Source: Halichoerus grypus (Eukaryota; Chordata; Mammalia; Carnivora; Phocidae). Taken from it: a stretch of 64,000 bases of DNA. The notes under the pieces are model-generated. The model made no database searches, had not been told where the DNA came from, and was given only the letters and a program-made list of their open reading frames with translations. The position numbers were made by a program, and so were the translations under genes. Shown piece by piece: positions 33,901-48,900 of the stretch. The stretch covers positions 1,674,001 through 1,738,000 of the forward strand of contig NC_135717.1 of NCBI RefSeq assembly GCF_964656455.1. The letters run 5' to 3'. Each line of letters starts with the position of its first letter. Within the stretch, counting starts at the first letter, position 1.

Positions 33901-36900
33901 TAACTAGAGCACAGAATATGTGGAATGACAGGAAAAAGTGAAGCAAAAAGGTAACAGGGGAAGAATATTTTTATCAGAGAAAAGATATGCAAATACATGT
34001 ATCTGAGGAGGAACTTATATCTGGAATACATAAAAAACTCTTAGAACACAGTAGAAATAAAAACAGACAACCCAATTTAAAAATGGGCAAAGGATTTGCA
34101 TAGACATTCCCAAAGATATACCAGTGGCCAGAAAGCACATAAAAAGATGCTCAACATCACTGACCGTCATGGAAATGCAAAGCACAGCTAGAGTAAGATA
34201 CCACCCACTGTGACAGCTCTAATTTAAAAAAAAGAAAAGGACTAGTTAACATTGGCCAGGACGCGGAAAAGCCTCACACATGCTGGCAGAGGCTGGCCTC
34301 AAGAACAGCCTGGCACGTCCTCACAACATGAGGCAGAGCCCCTCTGTGAGCCCACAGTTCCACTCCTAGAAGTACACCTGAGACGTGAACATGGATGTCC
34401 ACACAGAGACCTGTAGACAAACATCCATGGCAGCACTGTTCATGGGAGCCAGAGAGCGGAAAAACCCAAGCGCCCACCAACTGTCAGGGAATAAATAAAA
34501 GCGGCTTATCCGTACAATGGATTATTAGTGGCCGTACAAAGATTCATGCTATAAGATAGATGAACCTTGAAAACATGACGGTAAGTGAAAGAAGCCAGGC
34601 ACAAGGACCACATACGGGATGAATCCGTGCAAACGTACAGAAACAATGCATTCGGGTGCCTGCCTAGGCCTGGGGGTGGGGGGCAGTGACGGGAGAACTG
34701 GAAAGTGAGGACTAGAAAATAAGGGGTTTCTTTGGTGGGTCATAAAATGCTCAAGGCAAGGGATGCACCACCCCGTGAACATGCCAACACTGCTATGTTG
34801 TGCACTTTGCATGACTGAAGTGTATGGAACACAAACGAGAGCTATGAATGCCTTACACATAAAAGGCGAGGGCGCCTAGGTGGCTCAGTCGTTAAGCGTC
34901 TGCCTTCGGCTCAGGTCATGATCCCAGGATTCTGGGATCGAGTCCCACATCGGGCTCCCTGCTCGGCAGGAAGGCTGCTTCTCCCTCTCCCACTCCCCCT
35001 GCTTGTGTTCCTGCTCTCGCTATCTTTCTCTGTCAAATAAATAAATAAAATCTTTAAAATAAATAAATAAAAGGTAAGCGACACGGGTAAGTGGCAGAGT
35101 AAGAACCTCCAAAATCCTCCCTTCGACAGAAGCAAAAATGGTCAGAACCCACTTTTTCAGAACACTGGAAATTGAAGATGTGTGGCAAGCCAGGGTATAT
35201 TTATTGATGCGATAATTAGTTAAAATGAGGCCATATTGGGGGCACCCAGGTGGCTCAGTTGGCTAAGCATCTGCCTTTGGCTAGGTAATGATCCCAGAGT
35301 CCCAGGATCGAGTCCCATGTCAGGCTCCCTGCTCAGAGGGTAACCTGCTTCTCCCTCTCCCTCTGCCTCTCCCCCTGCTCTTGCTCGCACTCTCTCCCTC
35401 AAATAAATTAAAATCTTTTATAAAAAAAAAAAAAAAAAACCAGGCCATACTGGAGTAGGCAGGCCCTCAATCCAGTATGACTGGAGTCCTCATAAGAAGA
35501 GGGAGGACCACATGAGGACCCCAAGACACCCGACGCAGGGGTAGGTACACGACCGCAGAGGCAGAGACTGAAGCCATGCAGCCACAAGCCAAGGAATGCA
35601 GAGGGTGGCCCGCCAGAGCCAGACTCTAGAAGCGGCAGGAAGGGACTCTCCACTATGGGGTTCGGAGGGAAAGCAGCCTTGCCCACACCTGGATCTCAGA
35701 CTTCCGACCTCCAGGGCTGTGAGACATTATTGCTGTTCCAAGCCACCCAATTTGTGGTGCTTTGTCATGGCAGCCACATGACACCCACACAAGTAACTTT
35801 ACAGAATTCATTCAGAGAGATTGTTAAATAAAGTCAACAATGAGCAGCAACACCTTGGGGAGGGAAGAAAATCTGATTTCAGAGTTGCCACACTGTATTA
35901 TTTAAACTGTCCAGTTTACAACTAAAGTTTGTAAGACATGCAAAGAAACAAGAAAGGATGGCCAAACACGGGGAAAAAAACCACCACCAGAAACCGTCCT
36001 CAAGGAGGGCCAGGCATTGGACTCATTCAACAAAGACCTTACATCAGCTGTCTGAAATAGGTTCCAAGAACTAAGAGGAACCATCTCTAAAGAACCAAGG
36101 GAAAGTAGGGAGAACCAGGTCTCAGCAGCAGAAAATATCGATACACAGAAGTTGTACAAGAGAAGCGGATAAAAATTCTGGATCGGAGAAACTCAATAAA
36201 TGAAATGAAAAATTCACTAGAGGGACACAGCCGCAGATCTGACTGGCAGATGGGAAGACAGGCCAATGGAGATCGTCTGGTCTGGAGGACAGGAAGGAGA
36301 GAGGATGAGGAAGATGGACAGACCCTCAGAGACCTGTGGGACACCACCAAGTGCACCAACATCATCATCATGAAAGGCCTAAAAGGAGAAAGGCTCAGAA
36401 CAAATATTTGAAGGAACTGCTAAAATTTTCCGAAATTTGATTTTTAAACTCCCAGAACCCAAGAGGTGCCTGGGTGGCTCAGTCAGTTAAGTGTCTGACT
36501 CGGGTTTCAGCTCAGGTCATGATCTCGGGGTCGTAAGATCAAGCCCTATGTCAGGCTCCACCCTCGGTGCAGAGTCTGCTTGGGATTCCTTCCTCTCCTT
36601 CCCCCTCTGTCCCTCCCCGACCCTGTGCATGGGTGCACGCACCCTCCCTCTCTCTCTCTCTAATAAATAAAATCTTCTAAAAAAAAAAAAATCCAAGAAC
36701 CCCAAAAACTCCCATTAAGATAAACCCAGGAAGATTTACACCTAGACAGATCACAACTGCAGGGTTCAAACCGTCCAGAGACAGACAAACTCTTGAAAGC
36801 ATCAGAAGATCAGCACCTAGTAAAGATGAACAGATGACTCCTCAGAAGCCTCAGAGGCCACGAGGCAGTGGGATGGCACAGAGTGCCAAAGGACAGAACG

Positions 36901-39900
36901 GTCAACCGTATTTTACATCCAGCCAAACTATCCCTCCAAAACGAAGAAGAAATTAAGACAGCCCCAGAAGACCAAAAACGGTGAATTCACCTTGGCACCC
37001 ACAGCCCTTCCTTGCAAGAAACAAATCCACATGAAGAAAGAACTACACTAGCAAATAGACAAGGCAGTAGAAACTTATTCCTTACTTGTAACTGTTTTCC
37101 CAGTTGACTTTAAAGACAACTGTGTTAGGCAATCACCACAAATGTGCTTTAACAGCATACGATTTACAGGGATACAATCTGTAGGATAGTAAGAGAATGG
37201 GGAGCGGAAGGGAGCTGTACAGCAGCGAAGTTTCTACACACAACTGAAATTAAACTGGTACCATCCAAGCTGGACTGGTACACATTAAGATGTGGAACTC
37301 CCAGGGCAACCCCTAAGAAAATACCAGAATCATATAGTGACCAAAACAAGGGAATTTATTTTTAAGATTTTTTCTTATTTATTTGACACACACAGAGAGC
37401 ACAAGCAGGGGGAGCAGCAAGCAGAGGGAGAAGCAGGCTTCCCACTGAGCAGGGAGCCCGATGCGGGACTCGATCCCAGGACCCTGGGACCATGACCTGA
37501 GCCGAAGGCAGACGCTTAACCAAATGAGCCACCCAGGTGCCCTAAAACAAGGGAATTTAAACAGTACACTAGAAAACACCTATCTGATGTAAAACAGGGC
37601 AATGTCAGAACAAGGGAGGAAAGATAAAAGTAATGAGGGAAAGATAATTTGGGGAGCACCAAGAAGTCTCTATTAAAATTTTTAAGATGGAGTTTTCTCT
37701 ATCCAGCAGTATTAGTTTTGTTCTTTTCCTGATGGTTAAAGTAAGATAATATCTCAAGACAGAACATACGCTCAGTAACGATTACAAACGGTCACATGCT
37801 GCCAAAGAATCTGAACTCTGACCACAGGAGAATCTAAAAGTCAGAACAAAAAAAAAAAATTTTTTTTAAAGTCAGAATCTAAAAGGCACATTTTAAACTA
37901 AAGACACAGCACGCACTCTTGATGGGTCCCCACCACCCTAAGAATAGCCCCTCTGTAGAAGTTTCAATCTTAAGAAAGCTATGACCCCAAGTATCGGTTG
38001 CCTGAACTAGGACATCCATGTTTTAAAAAAAAAAATGTTTAGGAAGGAAAACAGGTCATGTCAGATCAGCTACCTGTCATGTAATGGCCCATTCACCACA
38101 GAAAGAGCAGGAACACATAGAGGAAGGCTCCGGTTTTCTGTGGGAGTAAATGTCAAGTTCATGGACAGGACCTGAACACTCTCATGAAATGGAAAACACT
38201 GTGCGCCCACCCAGCCCTGACAGGTGATGCAGACGGGGAGAGAGGCGGCTAGGCCCAGACTGAAGGGCTAAAAGGATGGGTTTTGACGTCAGACAGACAT
38301 GTGCTGACATCTGGTTTCTGACTTCCTCACCACAGGGCCCAGCAGGTGACCACCGAGCTTACCACTTATCACCAGTAAAAAGGCGGTAAGGGCGCCTGCC
38401 CCTTACCCTCGATGCACCTCGATGACTGCAACAACCCTTCAGAGGACCTCCTAGCACTGTTCCCTCCCTGCCCCAACTCTTCTGCCACCAAACTGCTCAA
38501 CTGAGGGGTTCGGGCTCAACCCGGAACCTGCAGTTCAGAACAAGGCCTGGCCTTGAAACGCCACTTGCTGCCCACCAGCCACTGGGAAGGAAGCCGCTCT
38601 CAGTGCCGCAGGCTGATTCCACCTTGCCCCAGTGGCCCTTGTGGGAAACGACACATCGGACCTGAAAATACCTAGCCCCTAGAAGTCACTCAGTAATCCC
38701 CCTGCCTCCCTTCCAGATTCTGGTGTTCGAATCCAAAAAGCCTTTGTACATCTGTGGACTAAGATGTAGAACCAACTGCCCACAACAACAGGTGTCCGGG
38801 GCGATGAGCTCCAGGCCGGCCCGCAGATCAAGGCCTCACACGCGGCAGGGATGAGGCTCTGGACGCCTCACTACCATCAGACAGCCTGGCAGGTGTCAGA
38901 GAAACAGGCATCACTCCCAAGCCAGCCACCAAGGCCCCGTGTGACCCCCAGGGCACGCCTCTGCCTCTCTGCAGCGCACAGACGGTACCAGTCAGTGAGC
39001 AGCCTTCAAGATCCCTTCAGCTGTGAAATTCTGTGATTCTCCAAGCCAGCTATCCACAAACGAAAAGCAACGAAACGTCAAAGATGGCAATCCTTCCCAA
39101 CACATGTCCCTCAGAGCCTCCGGGCGGCAGTCCTGCTCCGGGCACGCACCCGGAGACATGAGCCCCCGCGTCCTGACGGCAGCCGTCCGCTGGGGCCGTA
39201 CTCGCTCACCGCAGGCCAGAGCTTCGGGAAACCCCCAGCACTCGCGCAGTGAGCCGCGCTCTCGTGCACGGCCTTGCTGCGTCTAGGCCAGCCTCAGCCA
39301 GCGCTGGCTGCTGCGGGAGTCACGGGCTGGGAGACTGCACAGCCGCACGGGCCAGCCCCTCCCGGGAGGCCGCCCCCTCGGGACGCACGCCCACCCACCC
39401 ACGAGCCCGGGCTGCACGGAGCACGTGCAGGCGTCCCTAACTCCGCTCAGCCCAGGCGCTCCCCGGGGTCTCACCGCTTGCAGAGAGCCCCTCCGAGCAT
39501 CAAGGGCTGTTCAAACCACGATAGGTCATTTGTCCTCCAAAGGCAGCCAGGGAGGAAGGTTCCTACTGTCTGAGTTTAGCAGGAGGGTGCACCGGGACAC
39601 ACGTTCCGATGGACTCCAAGTTCACAGTTCTCCCACCACACACATCTACCACGACCGCCATCCTCGGCCGTCCATTCACCAGAATGTGGGACGACAAGGG
39701 CCGGCAAGAGACAGCGCGGTCTCAGGGCTACAGCCTCCAAGTGGAGTGTGCATCAGAATCACCGGTGGGCTTGATCAAAGGCTGACAGGTAAGGTAACTG
39801 TTATTTAAAAAAAAGATACAAAATACGTGCTGGCCAGGATGTGGAGGGACCGGAAGCCCTGTGCGTGGCAGCTGGAAATGTAAAATGCCGTGCAGCATGA

Positions 39901-42900
39901 AACAGCCTGGCAGCTCCTCACAGAATAACGACCATCACCGCGTGACCAGCAATCTCACTGTGGGTCTCTCCCCACAAGAACTGGAAGCAGGGACTTGAAG
40001 AGGTGCTCACTAACCCACGTTCATGGCAGCATGATTTCCAGCAGCCGAGAGGTCAAAGCACCCCGCGTGTCCACTGACAGATGAACAAAACACGGTCCAT
40101 CCACACCGTGGAATAGTATTCAGCCTTAAAAAGGAAGGAACCCTGGTTCCTGCCCCAACATGGATGAACCTTGAGGACACGGTGCTCAGTGAAAGAAGCC
40201 AGACACAAAAGGACAAACACTGTGGGATCCCATTTATAGGAGGTCCCTGGACTCACCAAAATCACAGACACAGAGAGTGGACGGTGGGGCCAGGGGCTGG
40301 GGGGGGTGGTCAGAGTTTCATGGGGGGACAGAGTTTCAGTTTGAGAAGATGAGAAAGTTCTGGAGACACATGGTGGTGACGGTTGCACACTAGTGTAAAT
40401 GTTAACGCCATGAACCACACAACTGAAAATGGTTAAAAGTGTAGGTCATGTATGTTTTACAACTGCAAACCCACACGGGTTGCTGGGCTCTGCGCCAGAG
40501 TCTAGGATGGAGCCGAAGACCCTGAGTCTCTAACAAGCTCCCAGGTGAAGCTGCTGCTGGTCCAGGGCCCACAGTTTGAGAACCACGGACGCAGGATGAG
40601 CAGAGGAAGGAACTCAGTGATCAGTGCCTTGCCTGGACCCATGGCCCAAATCTGACAAAAATCAGGTAGGTGTTCATAAATGCGGCCACCATGCTTTACT
40701 CACAGAGAGCAGTGACCAATGGCATTCCAGATGACAACTCTTTCACCAAAATAACAAGAAATGGAACCAGGAGGGGTCCCCGATTTTCAACAGGAACATT
40801 CCTTGTCAGGCTCATGAAACAGGTTTCTACCTATGATCAAGAACTGTTCTAAGCTACTCTGTTACTCTGAAATTCAGCTGTTCTCAGGAAACAGAAGCAA
40901 CAGTGTCCTCGTCCTTATTGCGACCATGGCCTCAGAACTGAGAGCTCAGCAGGTGCATGACCAGGGAGCGCCGTGAACAACCCCCGAGTGGGAGGGGGGT
41001 GGCGGACCCCTAACTCGGAGCTCAGATAACACAGAAACTCTCATGGCCTCAGCTTTGCTACCCCTCGGATGTGGCTTTCTCTTACCACCTTATTTTATGT
41101 ACCATGACGACATTTTTTAGATAAAGAAAACCACTCCAGGGGCGCCTGTGTGGCTCAGTCCGTAAAATGTCCAACTCTTATTTCAGCTCAGGTCATGATC
41201 TCAGCGTCATGAGATTGAGCCCCGCACCCAGCTCCACACTCTGCAGAGGCTGCTTGAGATTCTCTGTCTCCCTCTGCCCCTGCGCCCCCCCCAAAAAAAA
41301 AGAAAAGAGAAAGAAAACCACTCCCCCCTACAGCAGGCACACATCTGATTCCCCTTGCATATAACTCCCCACCCACAACAGACATACAGGGGATTTTTTT
41401 ATACACAAAGCGTGTTTCCATGTGTGTACATGACCATGTTTCTCTTTCAAATTTTCTGTGAAAGCAAAAACCTCCAAGCTCTTAGCCACTCACATAACAC
41501 AATCACCACGAACACCGTTTTCCTTTCATTCAACCTTTGTTCTTAGGTACTTTATAAATGCGCTTACATTTGTTTTCATTGTGAGATATTTCAAACGTAC
41601 ATGATGTACAGAAAATATCAGAATCCATGTATCCACCACGGAGATTTCACGTAAGATAACACTGTGCCATATTTTCCTCTGAAAAAATGTTAAATACAGA
41701 AAACACGTTACAAAGGCACGCCGCCACCTCCCCCTTTCCTATTGCCCTACAGCCGATGGACAGCATTCGCAGGCAGGCCTGTGTGCTTTCTCAGTGTCCG
41801 TACACGTCCGTAAAGTGCATGCGAGTATCGTCCTTCACATATACAATAAACATAATCATTCCCTTTGTCTGAGTTGTCTCATCCTGGAACACAGCACGTG
41901 TACGGAAAAGTGCACATATCAACTCCGCTCAGCTCCATGCACAGCAGTGTGGCGGCACCCAGACAGACGGGACACACAGGCTCCCCACACTCCCCTTCTC
42001 CATCTCTGCCACCCCCCCCAAGGGTGACTGCCACCTTCCAGCCCCACACGTGACTTTCGCCTGTTGTCACATAAGTGGAATCGAGCTGTAAGTCCCCCCG
42101 ACTCTGCCTGCTTCTGCTCGGCATGATGTGTGAGGCCCACCCGTGCCCCCAATACAGACCGCACGGTGTGGTCAGGCCACAGTCTACCTCCTGGTTCTGC
42201 CGCTGGACACCTGGCTGGTCCCAGGTTTTCCTAGGACGCGGGCGGGGCCAAGAGCGCTTAGCCCACGTCGTGTGGTGGGCACGTACGCTCATTTCTGTTG
42301 GGTACGGTCCTTACAGTGAGGCCCCTGGGTCCCAGGACTTCCCAGGTGTGGCTTGGCCAATACTTCCAGTCTTCCAGAGTGACCGAGCCACATCGCACTC
42401 CCATGAGCAAGAGGTCCGGCTGCCTCACACCCGGGCCACTCAGTATTTTACCCGCTTCCCCTCACCATTCCCGTAAGACCTACACTTCTCCCCCACGCCT
42501 GCCGGTAAATCACCTTTTCATCTTGATTTTTTACATAACAACCACTATTCTGTCTTCCTAAAAACTATTACCTGTAGTGATTGCACAATATCTCAGGTAT
42601 GCAACTAAAAATCAGGGAGCCATTCTCCCGTTAACTGTTCCCTGCTACTGAAAATACGTGAAGAATAGCCTCATTCACAAAACATTCTGCTGTATTTTTT
42701 TATTCTGTCTTTAGCATCAATTCCTAGAGAATGTTACATTTTTTTTCCTAATGGACACTTCCCTGGATGGCTTTTATACACACACGTTGAGTAAGACTTT
42801 CTTCAGAAACCCTCTTCCGAGCGTTGGTGCAGTGACCTTGGTAATCTAATGGATGTACCACAGTGGCATTAAAAAGATAAAACCAGGCACCTGGGTGGCT

Positions 42901-45900
42901 CCGTCAGTTAAGCGTCCGACTCGGCTTCAGCTCGGGTCATGATCCCTGGGTTCTGGGATCGAGCCCCATGTCGGGCTCCCTGCTCAGTGCAGAATCTGCT
43001 TAAGATTCTCTCTCTCCCTCTCCCTCTGCCCCCACTTACACATGCTTGCTCTAAAGAGAGACAGAGAGAGAGCAAGAGAGAGAAAACTAAAACTTTAGCT
43101 TCCCACCTGTGGATCAGAATGGCAATCACGGAGGGGAATAGATCCTAATGCAAAGTTTCCTCAAATCCACCCCTACCACCCCCCAACACTGTTCTTTTCT
43201 CCTTTCTCAGCTGGCACACTCCAGTCCTGCTGCCCCTCTGCTCACCTCTCCTTAGCCACAGCAGGTACCTGCAGCTTAGAGCCTGTCTGCCGGCTCACGC
43301 GGGGGCCGCCCCCTCCCCAGCTACCCACAGACCAACTCCTTCACCTTCGAATCTTGGCACCACCACCACTTTCCCGTGACACGTACTCGGTGACAACTGC
43401 AACTTGCACCCTCTCCCCACTCCCCACATGTGCAAGCACATGTCACTGGCTCAGTACCTCTGAAAACTGTCCATGTCCCACAACAAGACCATCCACTCCA
43501 GGACAGCAGGCCTCCTTCCTTTGTCCACACTTGGCATCCCACCCAGCACACAGTAAGTGCTCAAGAATCATTCGCAGCCTCAGTGAAAGGAATCAAAGTC
43601 ACGTGAGCAAGAAAGCCACATACAGGAATCGAGGCCTGCTCGCTATCTTAGGCAGGCCCACTCCGCCCGCACCAACAAATCTCATCAAGGTCCCACCAGC
43701 GACAGGAACCGTGCCTCAGTGAGCTATGGCGAGAAGTAAAAGCTGGTAACGCAGAGGATGGCTCTCAACAGACGCCACCATGCTGAGCCCTGAGCAGGGA
43801 CAGCCTCACGCCAGCAGCACCTCCCCACCCCCACCATGGCCTCCCTGCCAATTTTCAGCTATATCCACTCTTCCCCAAAATAACAGAAGGCAAAAACCCG
43901 GATTATATAAAGCCATGACGTGCCATATGGATAGTCAACCTGCACAGCAAGAGAAGAAAGGTTTTCATCGTCCTGCAATTGTTTAAGTGTTTTTACCTTG
44001 AAGCAAAGTAAAAATAAACAATCTCTTCAGGTCCTTCCAAGTCCTCTGGTACTTCTTAGCCGAAAATTTCTGACTTGAATCCTCTCCAAAGTTCAGTTCA
44101 AACACTCCTGTAACAGTAAAGTGTTTCCAAAGCCCTGTTAAGAGTCTAGGGATCCTTCTTACTCTCCGGGCTGAATCTCCTTGCTGAGCTTCCTCAACGT
44201 CTCATCCACAAGGGTCTCCCACACCCGAACATTCACCACCTCCCCCCCCACGTCAGGGAACTCTGGCTCCCCGACGCTGCTGGGCATGGGGGTGCCACAC
44301 AGCACGTGCCACCTGTGTGTTCCACGTGCGAAGGAACGCCGCCGGAGCCCTCCCTCACACCATACAGGAGAACTAGAACATTCAGGTCCAGGGTTCACTT
44401 TGAAAGCACTAAAACTACAAGCTCTTAGCAAAAACTATAGAACTAGATCTTCCTGACCTTGGATTAGGCAAAGCCTTCTTAGTCATGACACCAGAAGCAC
44501 AAACAACAAAAGAACAAAAGAGATCAACTGGACTTCATCAAAATTAAAGGTTGTCCTGCTGCTAGACACCATTAAGAAAGCACAAAGACAACCCACAGAA
44601 TGGGGGGAAACATGGAGGAATCGCGGGTCTGATAAGGGGTGTGTGTCTAGAATATAAAAAGAAATTCCGAAAACTCATGTTTTTTTTAAAAAGACAAACT
44701 ACCTAATTTTAAAAATGGACGAAGGATTTGAATACACATTTCTCCAAAAAAGATACACAAAAGGCCAATACGAAAAGATGCCCAACCACAATGAGATTCC
44801 ATTTCACACCCACTACGATGGCGATAATCAAAAGGACAGGCACCAAAAAAAAAAAAAAGAGGCAATAACAAGTGTTGGTGAGGACACGGAGAAATTGGGA
44901 GGGCTCGTACTTGCTAGAAAACAGTCCAGCAATCCCTCCAAGGGTTAAAGAGAGGTTACTATCCGACCCAGTCATTCCACTGCTAGGAATGAAAAATACG
45001 TCCACACAAGAACGTGTGCATGAACGTGCACAGCAGCATTATTCACAACAGCCAAAACGTGGAAACAGCCCAAATGTCCACCAACTGACGAATGGATAAG
45101 TAAAATACAGTCTCAACACAATGCAATGCTATGCAGTCATAAAAGGTCACGGCGCGCTGGTCAGTGCCACAACGTGGATAAACCCTGATGCTCAGTGAAG
45201 AAAGCCAGGCACGGAAGGACACATACCACAGGCTTCTATTTACATGACATCCCCAGAAGAGGCAAATCTGTAGGGACAGAAAGATTAAGCACCACCTAGG
45301 CTAGGAGGAGAGGGACTGGGGAATGAAGACTGACCATAATGGGTGCGGGGTTCCTCCCGGAGGAGATGACAATGCCCTAAGACTGATGACGGTGGCAGCT
45401 GCACAATTCTGTGAATATACTAAAACCCCTGAACTGGATACTTCAAATGGGAGAATTATGTGGTGTGTGAATGAGAGCTCAGTGAAGCTGTTAAACATGT
45501 TTTATGAATTCCCCCTCTTCTCTCCAGCTTGTGAATACAAACCGCTTCTCTACGCCAGCGCCGTGCCTGGAACACGGATGGCTTGCAGTCTAGAACAAAG
45601 GTGGCTATGAAGAAGGGGAAAAATCATCTATCTGTGAAATCCTCTGGTTGTTCCAGGCACAAGCAGAGAAGTCTAGCTGGCAACACTGCCAAAGAAACTT
45701 CCAGAGGCCCACGGGGTCCCTGTCGCCCCCATGGCCATGAAGCTACAAGTCAGAGCTGGAAGCAGCCACTGAATGCCCAGAAGCAAACAGAGTTGCCCTT
45801 AATAAATGTGTCTCCCCACTCCCCTAACTCTTCCCACAAATTCAAAGGCAGGGATGAAGCCAGCCATCCGGACAGCTGTGCGCAGTACACCCCACCATTC

Positions 45901-48900
45901 AAACCAGGACCATTCCCAATGAAACCTCTTTGTGTCTGGAACCTTACTGAATGCTTTACATAACATCTCCTTAGTCCTAGAAAACCCTGTAAGCAGGTGC
46001 TTGGTCCCATTTTACAGATGCAAAAACAAGGCTCAGCTAGCAGCAGGGCCGGCCCGAGGTCACAGAGCTGGCAAGCTGAGTCTCGGGGCGAGAACCTGCA
46101 CCACGCTACCTGATGACGCCCAATCCCGTGTTCCCTCCCTGACTCACGGGGAGAGGAGCAGGAACAGGCACACCCCATGCCCGGGGCCAGAGGTCAGATG
46201 GTCTCAGTGCACATCCCCGACTCCTGTATGACTATGGGCCAACAGCTCACCTCCCTCACCGCACTCAGTTTTCTCGTCCCTAAAATGGGGACCATACCAT
46301 CGACATCACTGTCTGGCTGCAAGAATTTTTTTTTTAAGAAGGTATGTGAAAGCATCTAGCATGGCGCCTGATGCTCAAGCTTTTCTTTTCCCAAGGACCT
46401 GCAGACCAGACGCAAAGTTTCCAGATCAAACCACAGACCGAACGAACTGCAGGCCTGGCACTGCAGGCCTGGCGTGCTCGCTGCCGCAAGCACTGGGTTC
46501 TACACCGTGACAGCGGCATCTTGCTCTGGTCAAGACCCGAACGACGCCTGAAGTTCCGTGCTAACCACGCGTGGCTGGCCCCTGGGATCTCAGGGACACA
46601 TGTGAGCCACTCGCACACAAATAGGACATCCTCAGCTATGAGTGGCTACCCCTTTCCGAGGGAGATGCAAGAGACCAAACCACAGAGGGGAAAAAAAATC
46701 ACGGGTCTGTTTCCTGAAGACATCACAAAACTGAAGCTGAGTGCCAAAAACAGTCACCTATCAGATGATTTCCTCTGACTCAAACTGGAGCAAGAAGAAC
46801 CAGCACAGGGGCCACCAGATCTCTGTTTCTCCATGAATCTCACCAAACCTGCTTCTGAAAGGGCCCCATTCAAGTTGGGTCTATTCCTCAAAAAACCTCT
46901 TCAGTCTCTCACTTTTGGAATGTTTACATGTGGGGAGGCCCAGTGATTTTTTCCAGAGTTTAAAAGGAATACTATGTTAGCTAATTTGCGGAATCTTGGA
47001 ATAACTTACAAAGAAGGAGTTCAAAATTCCAAAAAGAATCATGGTCTCTCTTTTAACTAAATTCAATCTGGTTTTGGTTTTTTGTTCTTTCCTCAAACCC
47101 TCACCCCGGGTCTGGTTGGTTCAGTCTGAAAGTGACTCAGGTTTTCTACGATCTCTTGCCGTGAAAGTGAAAATATTCCAAAATATCCAGCAGGGCTAAG
47201 TGCATCTCTATCCCAGTGAAGGCTAGGAGGTGACATCTGCCACTTCCGAACCAGAGCCACACGCTTCACCTACGTGTGAATCCCACTCTCTGGTCCCGGG
47301 CCAGTGATGGGACTGCTGCCGCCTCGGTTTCCCCATCCATAAAGTGGGGGTGATAGACTACTTACTTCGCAGGGTTACTGTGAAGGGGACGGCATCTCCT
47401 CCATAAGGCCCCATCAGAGTGTCTGACACACAGGAAGCGCTCTGCAAGGCTTCATCATCAACATGACCCGTACTCTGCGCCGTGAAGAATGCCGTATGTG
47501 GAAGCCCCTCCCGGGAGGAGGCAAAAGACACCTTCTACCCGTGACGCAGTCCATCTCGGGAAACACGCCACTTCCATAGGTCACAGTTAACCTCTAAACG
47601 CTGCAGGGGCTCCAAGAGACTCCCAACTTCACTGTCTGTCTAAGAAGGAAGATCAGCGGCACACCTGAGACACGAGATAAAGGACTGCACCTATAGACCT
47701 TCCTCGGAAGAGCTACAAATGCAATCTTCAATCTCCCCTTGGTGCAAAAACCCAGCAGTGAGTGGCATTTCTCAGGAGCTGGGAGGTGACCTTACTGTCC
47801 CAAAGACAATTAACAGTGCTAAGTCACGACTATCGCCGCACTCCTTTACAGTAGATGGCTTTGGCCAAGGACATTCTAGAACACCAGGTGAGGTCCCCAG
47901 ACAGCTCTCCAGCTGTGACACAGGCCAGCAGCCCTAAGGTCTGAGTCCTGCGGGTCCCAGGGGCCACCGAAACGGCTGGACTCACCAGCGCCAATAATAT
48001 TCAGACACAGACATCACAAACAGTGGAAGCCGGGGCGGGGGGGGGGGGTGTCTCCTGCTGATTCAGTTCAGGATTCTCCATTAGGAGTGGACATTGACAC
48101 AATAAAACATGTATTTCAGTACAAATGCATTTCCAAAATTAACTAGAGAGTAGAAACCGAGAGAGTTCAAAATGCCTACAAAACTACTTTAAAACAAGAC
48201 CCCTTGCACCCACCTCTGCTGGGCAAGCCTCATCGTTAGCAGGTGCACTTGACATCTTGGGATCTCGGGGTTTCCCTCCATGTTTTCCACTGTGAAATAG
48301 ATAACACCCACACAGAAAGGGGTGTAACATGTCTATGGACAGTGCAACAAAATTATATCTCAAACACACAAGCAGGTGGAAAATTAAAAGACCACCAGCA
48401 CCTGAAACCCCCACTTGCCCTGTATCCCTTATAGGTCAAACCCCCTTTCTCCTACCAGAGTGACCACTGCCTACTTTTCATGGTATTTTGCTTGCTCTTC
48501 ATTTATAGTTTTATCACCTAAGGAAGCATCCCCCTACACGACAGAGTTGAATTCTGCATGTTTTTTAACTTGACAAAAACTGGAGTCACCAAAATGTGTG
48601 TTTTCTCTGGCTTCTCTGGACACCCTCAGCAGTGGAAGGGGGGACTCAGTTCTGACATTTGCAAAAGTCCCTGAACAGGTCACCTAAGGGCATCTACCAG
48701 TTCTCAAAGCCGGATAACCGAGTTTACAGAAACTCTGATTCAACTGCAAGGCTGATAACAGCCATAACCTCTAAGGTGGGGAACTCATTTAGCGGGAGAC
48801 AGACTTCCTGTACCAAGTGCAAGCTGGAGGACAAGTTTGTTTGTTTGTTTAACTTTTTTTTTTTTAAAGATTTTATTCGCCCACTTGAGAGCGAGAGCAC

